Shown: positions 6,358 through 14,204 of the stretch, piece after piece | Numbering within the stretch: position 1 is the stretch's first letter | Layout of the letters: each line of letters begins with the position of its first letter | Source: Mesobacillus jeotgali | GTDB taxonomy: Bacteria; Bacillota; Bacilli; Bacillales; Cytobacillaceae | Reading direction: 5' to 3' | NCBI RefSeq assembly: GCF_014856545.2 | Contig: NZ_CP109811.1 | Location: 1,296,001-1,360,000, forward strand | DNA: 64,000 bases | Made by a program: the position numbers and the translations under genes | Notes under the pieces: generated by a model | What the model was told of the DNA's origin: nothing | Database searches by the model: none | What the model saw: the letters and a program-made list of their open reading frames with translations, nothing else

Positions 6358-7857
6358 ATGATCACAAAAAAAATTCAATTACCGCTTCAAACGTTGAGTC
6401 TTGTCGCCGGATTTATGGTATGGGTGATTTTATCTGCATTAATGCCGTTCATTAAAGAGGATATTCTGCTTTCTGCGAACCAGGTTGCAATGGCCACGGC
6501 CATTCCCGTCGTCCTCGGTTCTGTCCTGAGAATTCCAATTGGATTCTGGACTAACAAATATGGAGCGAGAAAACTGTTTTTTACTAGCTTTTTATTCCTT
6601 CTGTTTCCGGTTTATTTCATAAGTATCGCTGATTCCTATACAGATTTATTGATTGGAGGCTTGTTTGTCGGAATCGGGGGAGCCATTTTCTCTGTAGGCG
6701 TAACCTCACTGCCGAAATACTATCATAGAGAACGACATGGTTTCGTGAATGGTATATATGGAGTAGGAAACCTGGGAACTGCTCTTACAACTTTTACTGC
6801 ACCCGTTATTGCAGCTCAGTTCGGGTGGCAGACAACAGTCAAGTTTTTCATGTTCTTGCTGATCCTTTTTGCGTTACTGAACTTTTTCCTCGGTGATAAA
6901 AAAGAACCTAAAGTTGTGACTCCTCTGGGTGAGCAAATCAAAAGCGTTTACAAAAATCAGAAGCTTTGGGCACTGTGCTTATTTTACTTCTTAACTTTTG
7001 GTTCATTTGTAGCCTTCACGATCTATTTGCCAAACTTTCTTGTGTCTCATTTTGGGCTTGATAAAGTAGATGCTGGGTTAAGGACTGCAGGTTTCATTGC
7101 GCTGGCAACATTTTTCAGGCCGATTGGGGGCTGGCTGGGTGATAAATTCAATTCATTTGTCATATTGATGGTTGTGTTTGCTGGAATGACCATATCAGGC
7201 ATCCTGCTTTCATTTACGCCATCGTTGACACTATATACGATTGGCTGTCTCACAGTCGCAATCAGTGCCGGCATCGGGAATGGAACTATTTTCAAGCTTG
7301 TACCGCTTTATTTTTCAAAGCAAGCCGGGATCGTCAACGGAATCGTTTCAGCAATGGGAGGATTAGGAGGTTTTTTCCCGCCGCTAATGCTGGCATTCCT
7401 ATTCAACCTTACCGGACATTACGCAATAGGTTTCATGGCTTTATCACAAGTTGCCCTGGCAAGTTTGATCATTGTGATCTGGATGTACTATCAGGATAAA
7501 TTAAGTCTAGCTAAAAATATCATCGACCACACAGCAGAGGGAATCATGATTACAGATGTAAAGGGAACGATCGAAAAAGTAAATCCAGCCTTCACGACTG
7601 TAACAGGCTATAGTGCAGAGGAAGTCATTGGGGAAAACCCTCGCCTCCTGCAATCCGGTAAGCATGGGGCAGACTTTTACAGGGAGATGTGGAAATCCGT
7701 AAAAGACAATGGATTCTGGCAGGGGGAGATCTGGAACAAGAAGAAAAACGGTACAATTTATCCTGAATGGCTAACAATCAGCCCTGTGAAAAATGAAGCA
7801 GGTGAAATTAAGAACTTTGTCGGCATGTTCAGTGAATTGACCGTGAAAAACGAATAA
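6358..7857 (+). CDS. narK: NarK-type nitrate/nitrite transporter with C-terminal PAS domain
   Basis: A 499-residue membrane protein. The ATG at 6358 follows GAGGAGG; the open frame continues upstream from 6151 but without a ribosome site. Residues 1 to about 380 are a 12-helix MFS carrier with both nitrate-signature-like segments (GVGNLGTALTTF and GNGTIFKLVPLYF, then AMGGLGGF). From about residue 385 to the end there is a complete PAS domain (NIIDHTAEGIMITD, NPAFTTVTGYSAEEVIGENP, NGTIYPEWLTISPVKNE). B. subtilis NarK is about 395 residues and lacks it. No output domain follows the PAS. The carrier probably imports nitrate and exports nitrite; the PAS may sense a ligand or redox state (inference). 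Confidence 0.9.
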   Translation: MITKKIQLPLQTLSLVAGFMVWVILSALMPFIKEDILLSANQVAMATAIPVVLGSVLRIPIGFWTNKYGARKLFFTSFLFLLFPVYFISIADSYTDLLIGGLFVGIGGAIFSVGVTSLPKYYHRERHGFVNGIYGVGNLGTALTTFTAPVIAAQFGWQTTVKFFMFLLILFALLNFFLGDKKEPKVVTPLGEQIKSVYKNQKLWALCLFYFLTFGSFVAFTIYLPNFLVSHFGLDKVDAGLRTAGFIALATFFRPIGGWLGDKFNSFVILMVVFAGMTISGILLSFTPSLTLYTIGCLTVAISAGIGNGTIFKLVPLYFSKQAGIVNGIVSAMGGLGGFFPPLMLAFLFNLTGHYAIGFMALSQVALASLIIVIWMYYQDKLSLAKNIIDHTAEGIMITDVKGTIEKVNPAFTTVTGYSAEEVIGENPRLLQSGKHGADFYREMWKSVKDNGFWQGEIWNKKKNGTIYPEWLTISPVKNEAGEIKNFVGMFSELTVKNE

Positions 7858-7865
7858 GCATTTTT

Positions 7866-7896
7866 AAAAGACTGCGTCCTTGATGCAGTCTTTTCC
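7866..7896 (+). terminator. Rho-independent terminator after narK
   Basis: AAAAGACTGC (7866-7875) pairs perfectly with GCAGTCTTTT (7885-7894), followed by CC and further Ts. Confidence 0.85.
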
Positions 7897-7979
7897 TTGC
7901 TCTATCAAAATGAATAAACTTTTGAACGACCGATGCACTTGCACTTCCCTTATGATATTATGACAACATGATGACAATT

Positions 7980-8015
7980 CAACATAAAAACACTATCCTG
8001 GCAGTTTTTATGTTG
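7980..8015. promoter_or_regulatory. 12-bp perfect inverted repeat upstream of moaA
   Basis: CAACATAAAAAC (7980-7991) and GTTTTTATGTTG (8004-8015) are perfect inverted repeats separated by 12 nt. No T run follows, so it does not look like a terminator. It lies about 56 bp upstream of the Fnr-type site of moaA and could be an operator for another regulator. The remaining bases of the narK-moaA gap hold only the terminator and the Fnr promoter. Confidence 0.5.
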
Positions 8016-8070
8016 TAATATAGACATAAGGATTAAATTTACTATTCTAATAGAGGACTATTGATGTTAC

Positions 8071-8113
8071 TGTGAGAATATTAACAGTTAACCACATTTG
8101 TTGCTGTTACAAT
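8071..8113 (+). promoter_or_regulatory. Fnr-type class II promoter of moaA
   Basis: TGTGA-GAATAT-TAACA (8071-8086) differs from the consensus in one of ten positions. TACAAT (8108-8113) follows after 21 nt as the -10, with a predicted +1 near 8120. Confidence 0.72.
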
Positions 8114-8151
8114 GTCAGTAATCATCACTTCTATAATTGGAGTTGACACAT

Positions 8152-9168
8152 ATGGTAAAAAGCATAATAAAAGACCAATTAAATAGACCGCTCCGCGATT
8201 TGCGTATTTCTGTTATAGATCGATGTAATTTTCGCTGTCAGTATTGTATGCCTGCCGAGATATTTGGCCCTGACTTCGCTTTTCTTCCCAAAAGCGAGTT
8301 ATTGTCATATGAAGAAATTGAACGTGTAGCCAAGTTATTCATAGAGCTTGGGGTGGAAAAGATCAGGCTTACAGGCGGAGAGCCGTTAATGCGTAAGGAT
8401 TTGCCGATTCTCGTCAGGATGCTGAATGAGATCGAAGGATTGAAGGATATTGCTTTAACCACCAACGGCGTAATGCTGCCGAAGTATGCCGAGGAGCTGC
8501 GTGCTGCCGGCCTGAAGCGGGTAAATATCAGTCTGGACAGTTTAAAAGATGAATTGTTTGGCGAAATTAATGGCCGGAATGTTGGTGTCGGGCCGGTATT
8601 AAAAGGAATTGAATCAGCGAAGAAAGCTGGCCTGGGCGTTAAGATCAATATGGTCATTAAAAAGGGACTCAATGATTCTGAGATTCTTCCAATGGCCGAA
8701 TTCTGCAAAAAAGAAGGCCTTGAGCTTCGCTACATTGAATACATGGATGTGGGCAGCACGAACGGCTGGAAAATGGATGATGTCATCACCAAGAAGCAGA
8801 TCCATGACCTTCTAAGTCAGCATTATGAATTAGAGCCTGTTGATCCTGAGTATTTCGGTGAAGTGGCTAAAAAATACCGTTATAAAGGTACTGATATTCA
8901 TGTCGGCTTTATTTCATCGGTATCAGAGTCATTTTGTTCAAGCTGTACAAGGTCACGATTGTCAGCGAACGGCCAGATATTCACATGCCTGTTCAATGGC
9001 AATGGGCATGATATCCGCGACTTCATGCGCGCCGGTGCTACAGATGATGAACTCCGAACCCGAATTACGGACGTCTGGAATCACAGAACGGACCGCTATT
9101 CAGATGAACGAACAGCTGAAACAGTGGCGAACAGAAAGAAAATCGAAATGTCCTATATTGGCGGCTAA
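8152..9168 (+). CDS. moaA: GTP 3',8-cyclase MoaA
   Basis: A radical SAM enzyme that converts GTP to 3',8-cyclo-GTP, the first step of molybdopterin synthesis. The ATG at 8152 follows TTGGAG at 8138-8142; an in-frame TTG at 8137 is less likely. It is 338 residues. The N-terminal cluster C-N-F-R-C-Q-Y-C is near residue 24. The C-terminal cluster C-S-S-C with a third Cys 14 residues on (IFTCLF) is near residue 262, and the chain ends in the conserved G-G. The molybdenum cofactor is needed for respiratory nitrate reductase, which fits its place after narK and its Fnr-type promoter. Confidence 0.95.
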   Translation: MVKSIIKDQLNRPLRDLRISVIDRCNFRCQYCMPAEIFGPDFAFLPKSELLSYEEIERVAKLFIELGVEKIRLTGGEPLMRKDLPILVRMLNEIEGLKDIALTTNGVMLPKYAEELRAAGLKRVNISLDSLKDELFGEINGRNVGVGPVLKGIESAKKAGLGVKINMVIKKGLNDSEILPMAEFCKKEGLELRYIEYMDVGSTNGWKMDDVITKKQIHDLLSQHYELEPVDPEYFGEVAKKYRYKGTDIHVGFISSVSESFCSSCTRSRLSANGQIFTCLFNGNGHDIRDFMRAGATDDELRTRITDVWNHRTDRYSDERTAETVANRKKIEMSYIGG

Positions 9169-9190
9169 GACTCCTTCGGGGGTCTTTTTT
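9167..9190 (+). terminator. Terminator after moaA
   Basis: AAGACTCC-TTC-GGGGGTCTT followed by TTTTT; the stem overlaps the moaA stop codon. Confidence 0.8.
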
Positions 9191-9352
9191 ATTTTGTCCT
9201 ATTTCAATCAGAGTCAGCAGCTCTTCACAAAAATTGGTCACTCAAGATACAGTGACTTTTCAGGCTTATGGAAAATTTGGGCATACTATGTTTCCGGTCA
9301 AATGGTTTATGGGTATACATGAATCTACTATAAATTTGTTGGAGAATGCTGA

Positions 9353-10864
9353 ATGCTAAAAAGAAGACTGGAATTTTTATTTGTATTTATTTTAATGGCA
9401 TGTGTCTATATTGTTTTTTTCACCGACTATAGCCAGACTTTCAAGATATCAGCCATACTGATCTATGCGGTGATCATATTTATCAGCATGTATTCATTAA
9501 TGCTTGAAAACCGTTCGGCCCAGCACACGCTGATGTGGATGTATGTCATGCTGCTTTTTCCCGTGGGCGGTTATTTCTTCTATTTATTTTCGGGTCAGCT
9601 GTATTTGAAAGGTTATTTATATAAAAGCAAGCGTACGAGAGACCGTGATCAGTGGGAAAAACTGATGAGGAAGGAAGAGTCGAGAGACCTTTCTTTTTTA
9701 ATCGAAAATCAGCAATGCTTCGCAAAGTATGCAAAAAATGCTACCCTGACCCCAATTACGACAGCTTCCAGGGCCAAAATATTGAAAAATGGTGATGAGA
9801 CGTTTTCCGAGATTAAGGAAAAGCTGCGTAAAGCAAAAAAGTTCATTCATATGGAATATTATATCTTCAGATCTGACCGGCTTGGCAGAGAAATTATTGA
9901 TATCCTTATTGAAAAAGCAAGGCAGGGAGTCGAGGTTCTGTTTATTTTCGATGCTGCTGGAAGCATGAAAATTTCGGCAACAGATTTAAAGGATATGCAG
10001 GAAGCAGGCATTAAAGCGGCTCCTTTTTCACCGCTGAAGTACGGTTTCTTCAATCAGAAATTCAATTTTCGCAATCACAGGAAAATCGTCATAATTGATG
10101 GTGAAATCGGATTTGTCGGTGGTTTGAATGTTGGAGTCGAATACCTGGGTGAAGATGAAAAAATCGGTTTCTGGCGTGATACTCATATGATGCTGACAGG
10201 AGAGGCTGTATATACCCTTCACAATGTCTTCTTGCTGGATTGGGAATATGTAAGCGGGGAGAGTGTCCTGGAGGATCATCGCGCAGTGAAAAAGCCTCAT
10301 GAAGATGATGAACTTGATGGTGCGATCCAGGTCGTACCAAGCGGACCGGACACGCAGCAGGGAATCATGAGTGATTTTTACTATACGATGATGTCCTGTG
10401 CCACTAAGTCAATTTGGATCGCTACACCTTATTTTGTCCCTGATGAAGCAATCCGGACTGCATTGAAGGTAGCAGCAGCAAAGGGAATTGAAGTCAGGAT
10501 CATGGTTCCGGAGATCAATGACAGCTATCTGACGCAATATGCGAGCCGTTCCTACTATTCAGAGCTATTGCGGAACGGAGCTGAAATCTACTCTTACAAA
10601 AAAGGCTTTTTACATCAGAAGGTCATCATCGTCGACGGAAATATCGCTTCGGTTGGGACTGCCAATATGGACATGAGGAGTTTCCATCTGAATTTTGAAG
10701 TCAATGTGTTCTTGTTTGGTACAAGCTCGATCAGGGACCTTGTGGCCCATTATGAAGAGGACCTTGAAGAGTCAGAGAAAATCAGTCCTGTCCAATATCA
10801 TAAGCGCGGACTATGGGAACGGACGAAAGAATCCTTCGCGCGGCTGTTCTCCGGGGCATTATAA
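9353..10864 (+). CDS. cls: Cardiolipin synthase (phospholipase D family)
   Basis: A 503-residue membrane enzyme that condenses two phosphatidylglycerols into cardiolipin. Two N-terminal transmembrane helices (about residues 5-25 and 30-52) are followed by two PLD domains with complete HKD motifs: HRKIVIIDG (about residue 241) and HQKVIIVDG (about residue 421). The ATG at 9353 follows TTGGAG. B. subtilis carries the ywiE cardiolipin synthase near its nitrate-respiration genes, and the moaA neighbour here suggests this is the YwiE counterpart (inference). No Fnr-type site was seen in the 184-bp upstream gap, which holds no other gene. Confidence 0.92.
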   Translation: MLKRRLEFLFVFILMACVYIVFFTDYSQTFKISAILIYAVIIFISMYSLMLENRSAQHTLMWMYVMLLFPVGGYFFYLFSGQLYLKGYLYKSKRTRDRDQWEKLMRKEESRDLSFLIENQQCFAKYAKNATLTPITTASRAKILKNGDETFSEIKEKLRKAKKFIHMEYYIFRSDRLGREIIDILIEKARQGVEVLFIFDAAGSMKISATDLKDMQEAGIKAAPFSPLKYGFFNQKFNFRNHRKIVIIDGEIGFVGGLNVGVEYLGEDEKIGFWRDTHMMLTGEAVYTLHNVFLLDWEYVSGESVLEDHRAVKKPHEDDELDGAIQVVPSGPDTQQGIMSDFYYTMMSCATKSIWIATPYFVPDEAIRTALKVAAAKGIEVRIMVPEINDSYLTQYASRSYYSELLRNGAEIYSYKKGFLHQKVIIVDGNIASVGTANMDMRSFHLNFEVNVFLFGTSSIRDLVAHYEEDLEESEKISPVQYHKRGLWERTKESFARLFSGAL

Positions 10865-10875
10865 TGTGTGATGCA

Positions 10876-10912
10876 ATAAAAAATGCCCCATCATTTAAAT
10901 GATTGGGGCATT
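10876..10912 (-). terminator. Terminator between convergent cls and ric
   Basis: AATGCCCCATCATTT and AAATGATTGGGGCATT form a long stem (10882-10912). On the minus strand it is followed by TTTTTTATTG, so it best serves the ric transcript. Confidence 0.8.
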
Positions 10913-10919
10913 GTTCCGG

Positions 10920-11618
10920 TTAGGCAATATATCTTGGGAAAAGAATGTTGTTTTCTAGATGAACATGCATGAAGGTATGTGATTCCAATGCCTCAAGACG
11001 CTTGTATACTAAACGGTATGTCCCGCAAGCATCGATAGGCGGATTGAAGTCAGCAGTGATTTCACGCAGTTCTTTTAAAATCGAGCCAGCATGATCGTGT
11101 TCCTTTTCCAGTTCCGTGATTTCCGAGATCATTTCAGAACGCTTTTCATCATTGGCAGTATCAAGCTGCAGCAACAGTGGGAAGACGGTTGCTTCTTCTT
11201 TTGCCGTATGCTCTAGGAGTTCCTTTTTCAACTCATAGAAAAGCTCATAGACTTTTAACAGCTCTTCGTGGCGGTCACCATGAACTTTAGCTACTTTAGT
11301 TACATATGGGCTGAGAAGTTTTAACTCTTCTTCAAGCTCGCGGTGGTATTTGGTCTTGATATGGTCGATCAACTCCGCAGAGTCCGTTTCGGTCCAAACC
11401 TCCATGCTTTCGGCAGCACCGTTATGTTTACGATATAACTCTTCGAGTGCAGCCATGATTGCCGGCACGTCCAGGTTCTGTTCAGCAGCCGCTTCAGCTA
11501 AAGGGCGGTTGCCGCCACAGCAGAAATCCAGTCTGTTCTGCTTGAATAAGTCACTTGATTGAGGGAATATATTGACGATATCTTTAACTAAAGAATTTTG
11601 ATCAAAAGGCATTTTCAT
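10920..11618 (-). CDS. ric: Iron-sulfur cluster repair di-iron protein (Ric/ScdA/YtfE)
   Basis: A 232-residue protein that restores Fe-S clusters damaged by nitric oxide or oxidants. The N-terminal ScdA_N/DUF542 domain (about 5-65) carries the double cysteine in DFCCGGN. The hemerythrin-like domain follows with the iron-binding histidines and acids in KYHREL, HGDRHEE, LLEHTAKEEATVF, EKEHDHAG and ESHTFMHVHLENNILFP. The ATG at 11618 follows GGAGG by 8 nt. It is divergent from moeA and has its own Fnr-type promoter, which fits a role against NO formed during nitrate respiration. ScdA is the staphylococcal name. Confidence 0.93.
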   Translation of the reverse strand: MKMPFDQNSLVKDIVNIFPQSSDLFKQNRLDFCCGGNRPLAEAAAEQNLDVPAIMAALEELYRKHNGAAESMEVWTETDSAELIDHIKTKYHRELEEELKLLSPYVTKVAKVHGDRHEELLKVYELFYELKKELLEHTAKEEATVFPLLLQLDTANDEKRSEMISEITELEKEHDHAGSILKELREITADFNPPIDACGTYRLVYKRLEALESHTFMHVHLENNILFPRYIA

Positions 11619-11661
11619 GTGAGAAACCTCCAGTAAAATATTTAATACTGTTTACATACTC

Positions 11662-11704
11662 ATCATAAAGGAAATGGTTTTACTACTTGGTGATGTGCAT
11701 CACA
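11662..11704 (-). promoter_or_regulatory. Fnr-type class II promoter of ric
   Basis: On the minus strand TGTGA-TGCACA-TCACC (11704-11689, 9 of 10) is followed after 21 nt by TATGAT (11667-11662). Predicted +1 is near 11655, with a leader of about 36 nt. Confidence 0.75.
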
Positions 11705-11751
11705 CTTCACAAAAAATCTACATATTTTCAGGAGATTATATGAGAAAATAC

Positions 11752-11794
11752 TGTGAGGTTTGTTATGTTTTCATTTTTACATTACTCTTATAAT
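11752..11794 (+). promoter_or_regulatory. Fnr-type class II promoter of moeA (weak right half-site)
   Basis: TGTGA-GGTTTG-TTATG (11752-11767) has a perfect left half and a poor right half (2 of 5). A perfect TATAAT (11789-11794) follows after exactly 21 nt. The strong -10 may offset the weaker site. Assignment leans on the shared geometry. Confidence 0.55.
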
Positions 11795-11840
11795 GAAAAG
11801 GGTATATTTATAAGTTAAGCCTGCAATAGGAGCTGATTAT

Positions 11841-13106
11841 ATGTTAGAGAAAAGAAACCCCATTCCAATAGGGGAGGCAGTCAAGAGAGTGATGGAGCTT
11901 AAGAAAAACGGCTCCACTGAATATGTTTCGATTAATGAAAGCTATGGACGCTATCTTTCGGAGGACTTGAAAGCAACCAGCGATGTGCCGCATTTTGACA
12001 GAGCGCCATACGATGGTTATGCAATCCGTTCTGTCGATACACAGGAAGCCTCTCAAAATCACGCTGTTGAATTTGAGGTGGTGGACCATATCGGTGCAGG
12101 TATGCTTACGGATAAAGAACTTGGACCGTTCCAGGCGGTAAGGATCATGACAGGCGCTCAGATGCCTGTGGGAGCTGACGCTGTTGTTATGCTTGAATTG
12201 GCTAAAGAACACGAACGTGATGGAAAAAAATACATGGAAACAAAGCGCAAACACAATGAAGGAGACAATGTTTCCTACCGCGGGGAGGATGCAAAGGAAG
12301 GCGAGGTCCTCGTAAAAAAAGGTACCTTCATCAATCCTGGGATCCAGGCGATGCTAGCAACTTTCGGTTATGCAAAAGTACCAGTTGCAAAGAAACCAGT
12401 GATCGGCCTGTATGCAACAGGGACTGAATTGCTCGATGTCGATGAACCGCTTGAGCCGGGGAAAATTCGCAACAGTAACTCTTATATGATATCCGCGCAA
12501 ATTCTTCGTGCAGGTGCAGAACTAAAATACTTCGGCCAGCTGCCTGATGATTTTGATACATGCTTCGATGCAGTGAGTAAAGCGATTGAACAAGTGGATT
12601 TATTCATTACGACCGGCGGGGTTTCCGTCGGGGATTACGACTATCTGCCGGAAATTTATGCAAAGCTTGGGGCAGAGGTGTTGTTCAATAAGGTAGCGAT
12701 GAGGCCAGGCAGCGTCACTACTGTAGCCCAGCTTGACGGGAAGTTATTGTTTGGCCTCTCAGGAAACCCTTCAGCTTGCTATGTAGGCTTTGAATTGTTC
12801 GCCCGTCCAATCATCAGGACGATGCTGTTCACTGATCAGCCTCATTTGAGAAAGGAGAAAGCGATTCTTGATGCCAATTTCCCTAAAGCAAATCCATTTA
12901 CTAGATTTGTAAGGAGTGCCCTGACAATCGAGAATGGAAAACTGGTAGTGACACCAAGCGGCCTGGATAAATCAAACATCATCATGAGCCTTGCCGGGGC
13001 TAACTCCCTCATGATTCTGCCTGGCGGCACGAGAGGCTTTGAACAGGGAACCGAGGTAGAGGTGCTGATGCTTGAAGACCATGTGGGCAGCGAATGGCCT
13101 TGGTAA
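11841..13106 (+). CDS. moeA: Molybdopterin molybdenumtransferase MoeA
   Basis: A 421-residue protein that inserts molybdate into adenylylated molybdopterin to give active cofactor. The ATG at 11841 follows TAGGAG. The MoeA N-terminal motif PHFDRAPYDGYAIRS is near residue 50. The MoCF-binding core shows TTGGVSVGDYDYLP (about residue 255) and FGLSGNPSACYVGFE (about residue 303), followed by the C-terminal beta barrel. The last 13 bases overlap mobB, so the two are translated together. With moaA it supplies cofactor for molybdoenzymes encoded outside the window. Confidence 0.94.
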   Translation: MLEKRNPIPIGEAVKRVMELKKNGSTEYVSINESYGRYLSEDLKATSDVPHFDRAPYDGYAIRSVDTQEASQNHAVEFEVVDHIGAGMLTDKELGPFQAVRIMTGAQMPVGADAVVMLELAKEHERDGKKYMETKRKHNEGDNVSYRGEDAKEGEVLVKKGTFINPGIQAMLATFGYAKVPVAKKPVIGLYATGTELLDVDEPLEPGKIRNSNSYMISAQILRAGAELKYFGQLPDDFDTCFDAVSKAIEQVDLFITTGGVSVGDYDYLPEIYAKLGAEVLFNKVAMRPGSVTTVAQLDGKLLFGLSGNPSACYVGFELFARPIIRTMLFTDQPHLRKEKAILDANFPKANPFTRFVRSALTIENGKLVVTPSGLDKSNIIMSLAGANSLMILPGGTRGFEQGTEVEVLMLEDHVGSEWPW

Positions 13107-13609
13107 AACCGGTGTTGTTCCAGATTGCAGGGTACCAAAACAGCGGCAAAACCACGCTTAGCCTGACGTTGATTAAACAGCTGACTGCAGCTGGCCTTAA
13201 GGTAGCGACCGTGAAACATCATGGGCATGGCGGCAAGCCGGAAGTTGTTGAGGCAAAGGATTCAGATAAGCATATTAAGGCTGGGGCAGCTGTCTCACTT
13301 GTAGAAGGAGGAGGCAGGATGGTCATCCAGGCTGAAAAAGGTTCATGGTCCCTTGCTGAAGAAATAGAGATGCTTTCCTTCTTCAAGCCAGATGTAATAT
13401 TGATTGAAGGCTATAAGAAAGAGCCCTTTCCCAAGGCGGTCATCCTGCGTGATGAAAAAGATTTGGAGCTGTTGGAAAAGCTTCAGAATATCCAGGTCAT
13501 CTTATGCAGAGATCCTGGACTGCAAGACTTATTAAAGGATATAGCTCTCCCTGTTCTTAATATGGATGAGGGAGTTAGCTGGATTTTAGGGGAAATCACC
13601 AAAATATAG
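13094..13609 (+). CDS. mobB: Molybdopterin-guanine dinucleotide biosynthesis protein MobB
   Basis: A 171-residue P-loop GTP-binding protein. The Walker A motif G-Y-Q-N-S-G-K-T-T is near residue 13, and LIEGYKKEPFPK (about residue 98) is typical of MobB. It aids conversion of molybdopterin to the guanine dinucleotide form used by nitrate reductase and formate dehydrogenase. It overlaps the moeA end by 13 bp with no strong ribosome site of its own, indicating coupled translation. mobA is not in the window. Confidence 0.92.
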   Translation: MALVKPVLFQIAGYQNSGKTTLSLTLIKQLTAAGLKVATVKHHGHGGKPEVVEAKDSDKHIKAGAAVSLVEGGGRMVIQAEKGSWSLAEEIEMLSFFKPDVILIEGYKKEPFPKAVILRDEKDLELLEKLQNIQVILCRDPGLQDLLKDIALPVLNMDEGVSWILGEITKI

Positions 13610-13754
13610 GTGATTTCCTCTAGGTCGTTCAAGGTTCAGCAAGAAAAGTTCTTATTTTAGACATATACGGCGACATTTGTCACTGTCACTTTATACCTAC
13701 CCGGTTAGAATGTTAATGGGGTTCAGGTTGTGACATATGTGTGAGGTGAGAGCG

Positions 13755-14183
13755 ATGGAAATGCTGCAAATCTTTTTGTGGATTGTGTATCCATATTCAG
13801 TTGTGGCAATTGTAGCGATGGGACTAGTCTGGCAGTACGATGCATCGAGAGAGGAAGGAACACGTTCGAAAGCAGGGAGGCTTCTGCTCGGCGTCGTCAA
13901 AACACTTATGGCTGCAAGCACGGCGACAGGTATTGCGATCGTGCTGTCAAGCAGCATAGCCTACGAACCGGTATTGCTTTTAAGATGGCTCATCAGCCTT
14001 GCCCAACTGCAGCCGGACATGAGCCTTGTCATGGATGTTTCCATTCTTTCGAAGGTCCATTTTATTATTGTATTCCTATTCCTGTTGAGTCTGGCATTCA
14101 CGAAGGAAATTTATTATTTGCTAAAACCGCACTTATATTTAAAGAAAATCTTTTTAAAATTGCATTTTGAAAGAAGAGGCTGA
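13755..14183 (+). CDS. Short NarI-like membrane protein (nitrate reductase gamma-type)
   Basis: A 142-residue integral membrane protein. The ATG at 13755 follows GAGGTGAG; an ATG at 13737 is in frame but lacks a ribosome site. Three or four hydrophobic helices are visible: LWIVYPYSVVAIVAMGLVW, a middle pair, and HFIIVFLFLLSLAFTKEIYY near the end. The opening W-x-V-Y-P-Y resembles NarI (gamma) proteins, but it is far shorter than the usual ~225 residues and no narGHJ lies nearby. A weak Fnr-like half-site with the same 21-nt spacing occurs upstream (TCACT 13686-13690, GTTAAT 13712-13717). Function is uncertain. Confidence 0.6.
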   Translation: MEMLQIFLWIVYPYSVVAIVAMGLVWQYDASREEGTRSKAGRLLLGVVKTLMAASTATGIAIVLSSSIAYEPVLLLRWLISLAQLQPDMSLVMDVSILSKVHFIIVFLFLLSLAFTKEIYYLLKPHLYLKKIFLKLHFERRG

Positions 14184-14204
14184 TGGCAGCCTCTTCTTTT
14201 CTTT
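14173..14204 (+). terminator. Terminator of the NarI-like gene, target of the group II intron
   Basis: GAAGAGGCTG (14173-14182), loop ATGG, CAGCCTCTTC (14187-14196), then TTTTCTTT. The stem overlaps the stop codon. The intron begins right after the T tract. Confidence 0.85.

Noticed and set aside
8840-9322. 160-codon frame overlapping the end of moaA
   Set aside because: Out-of-frame shadow of moaA running over its terminator; no family resemblance or ribosome site.
13778-14170. 130-codon frame inside the NarI-like gene
   Set aside because: Arg/Cys-rich composition of a shadow frame; the membrane-protein frame has the ribosome site and hydrophobic pattern.
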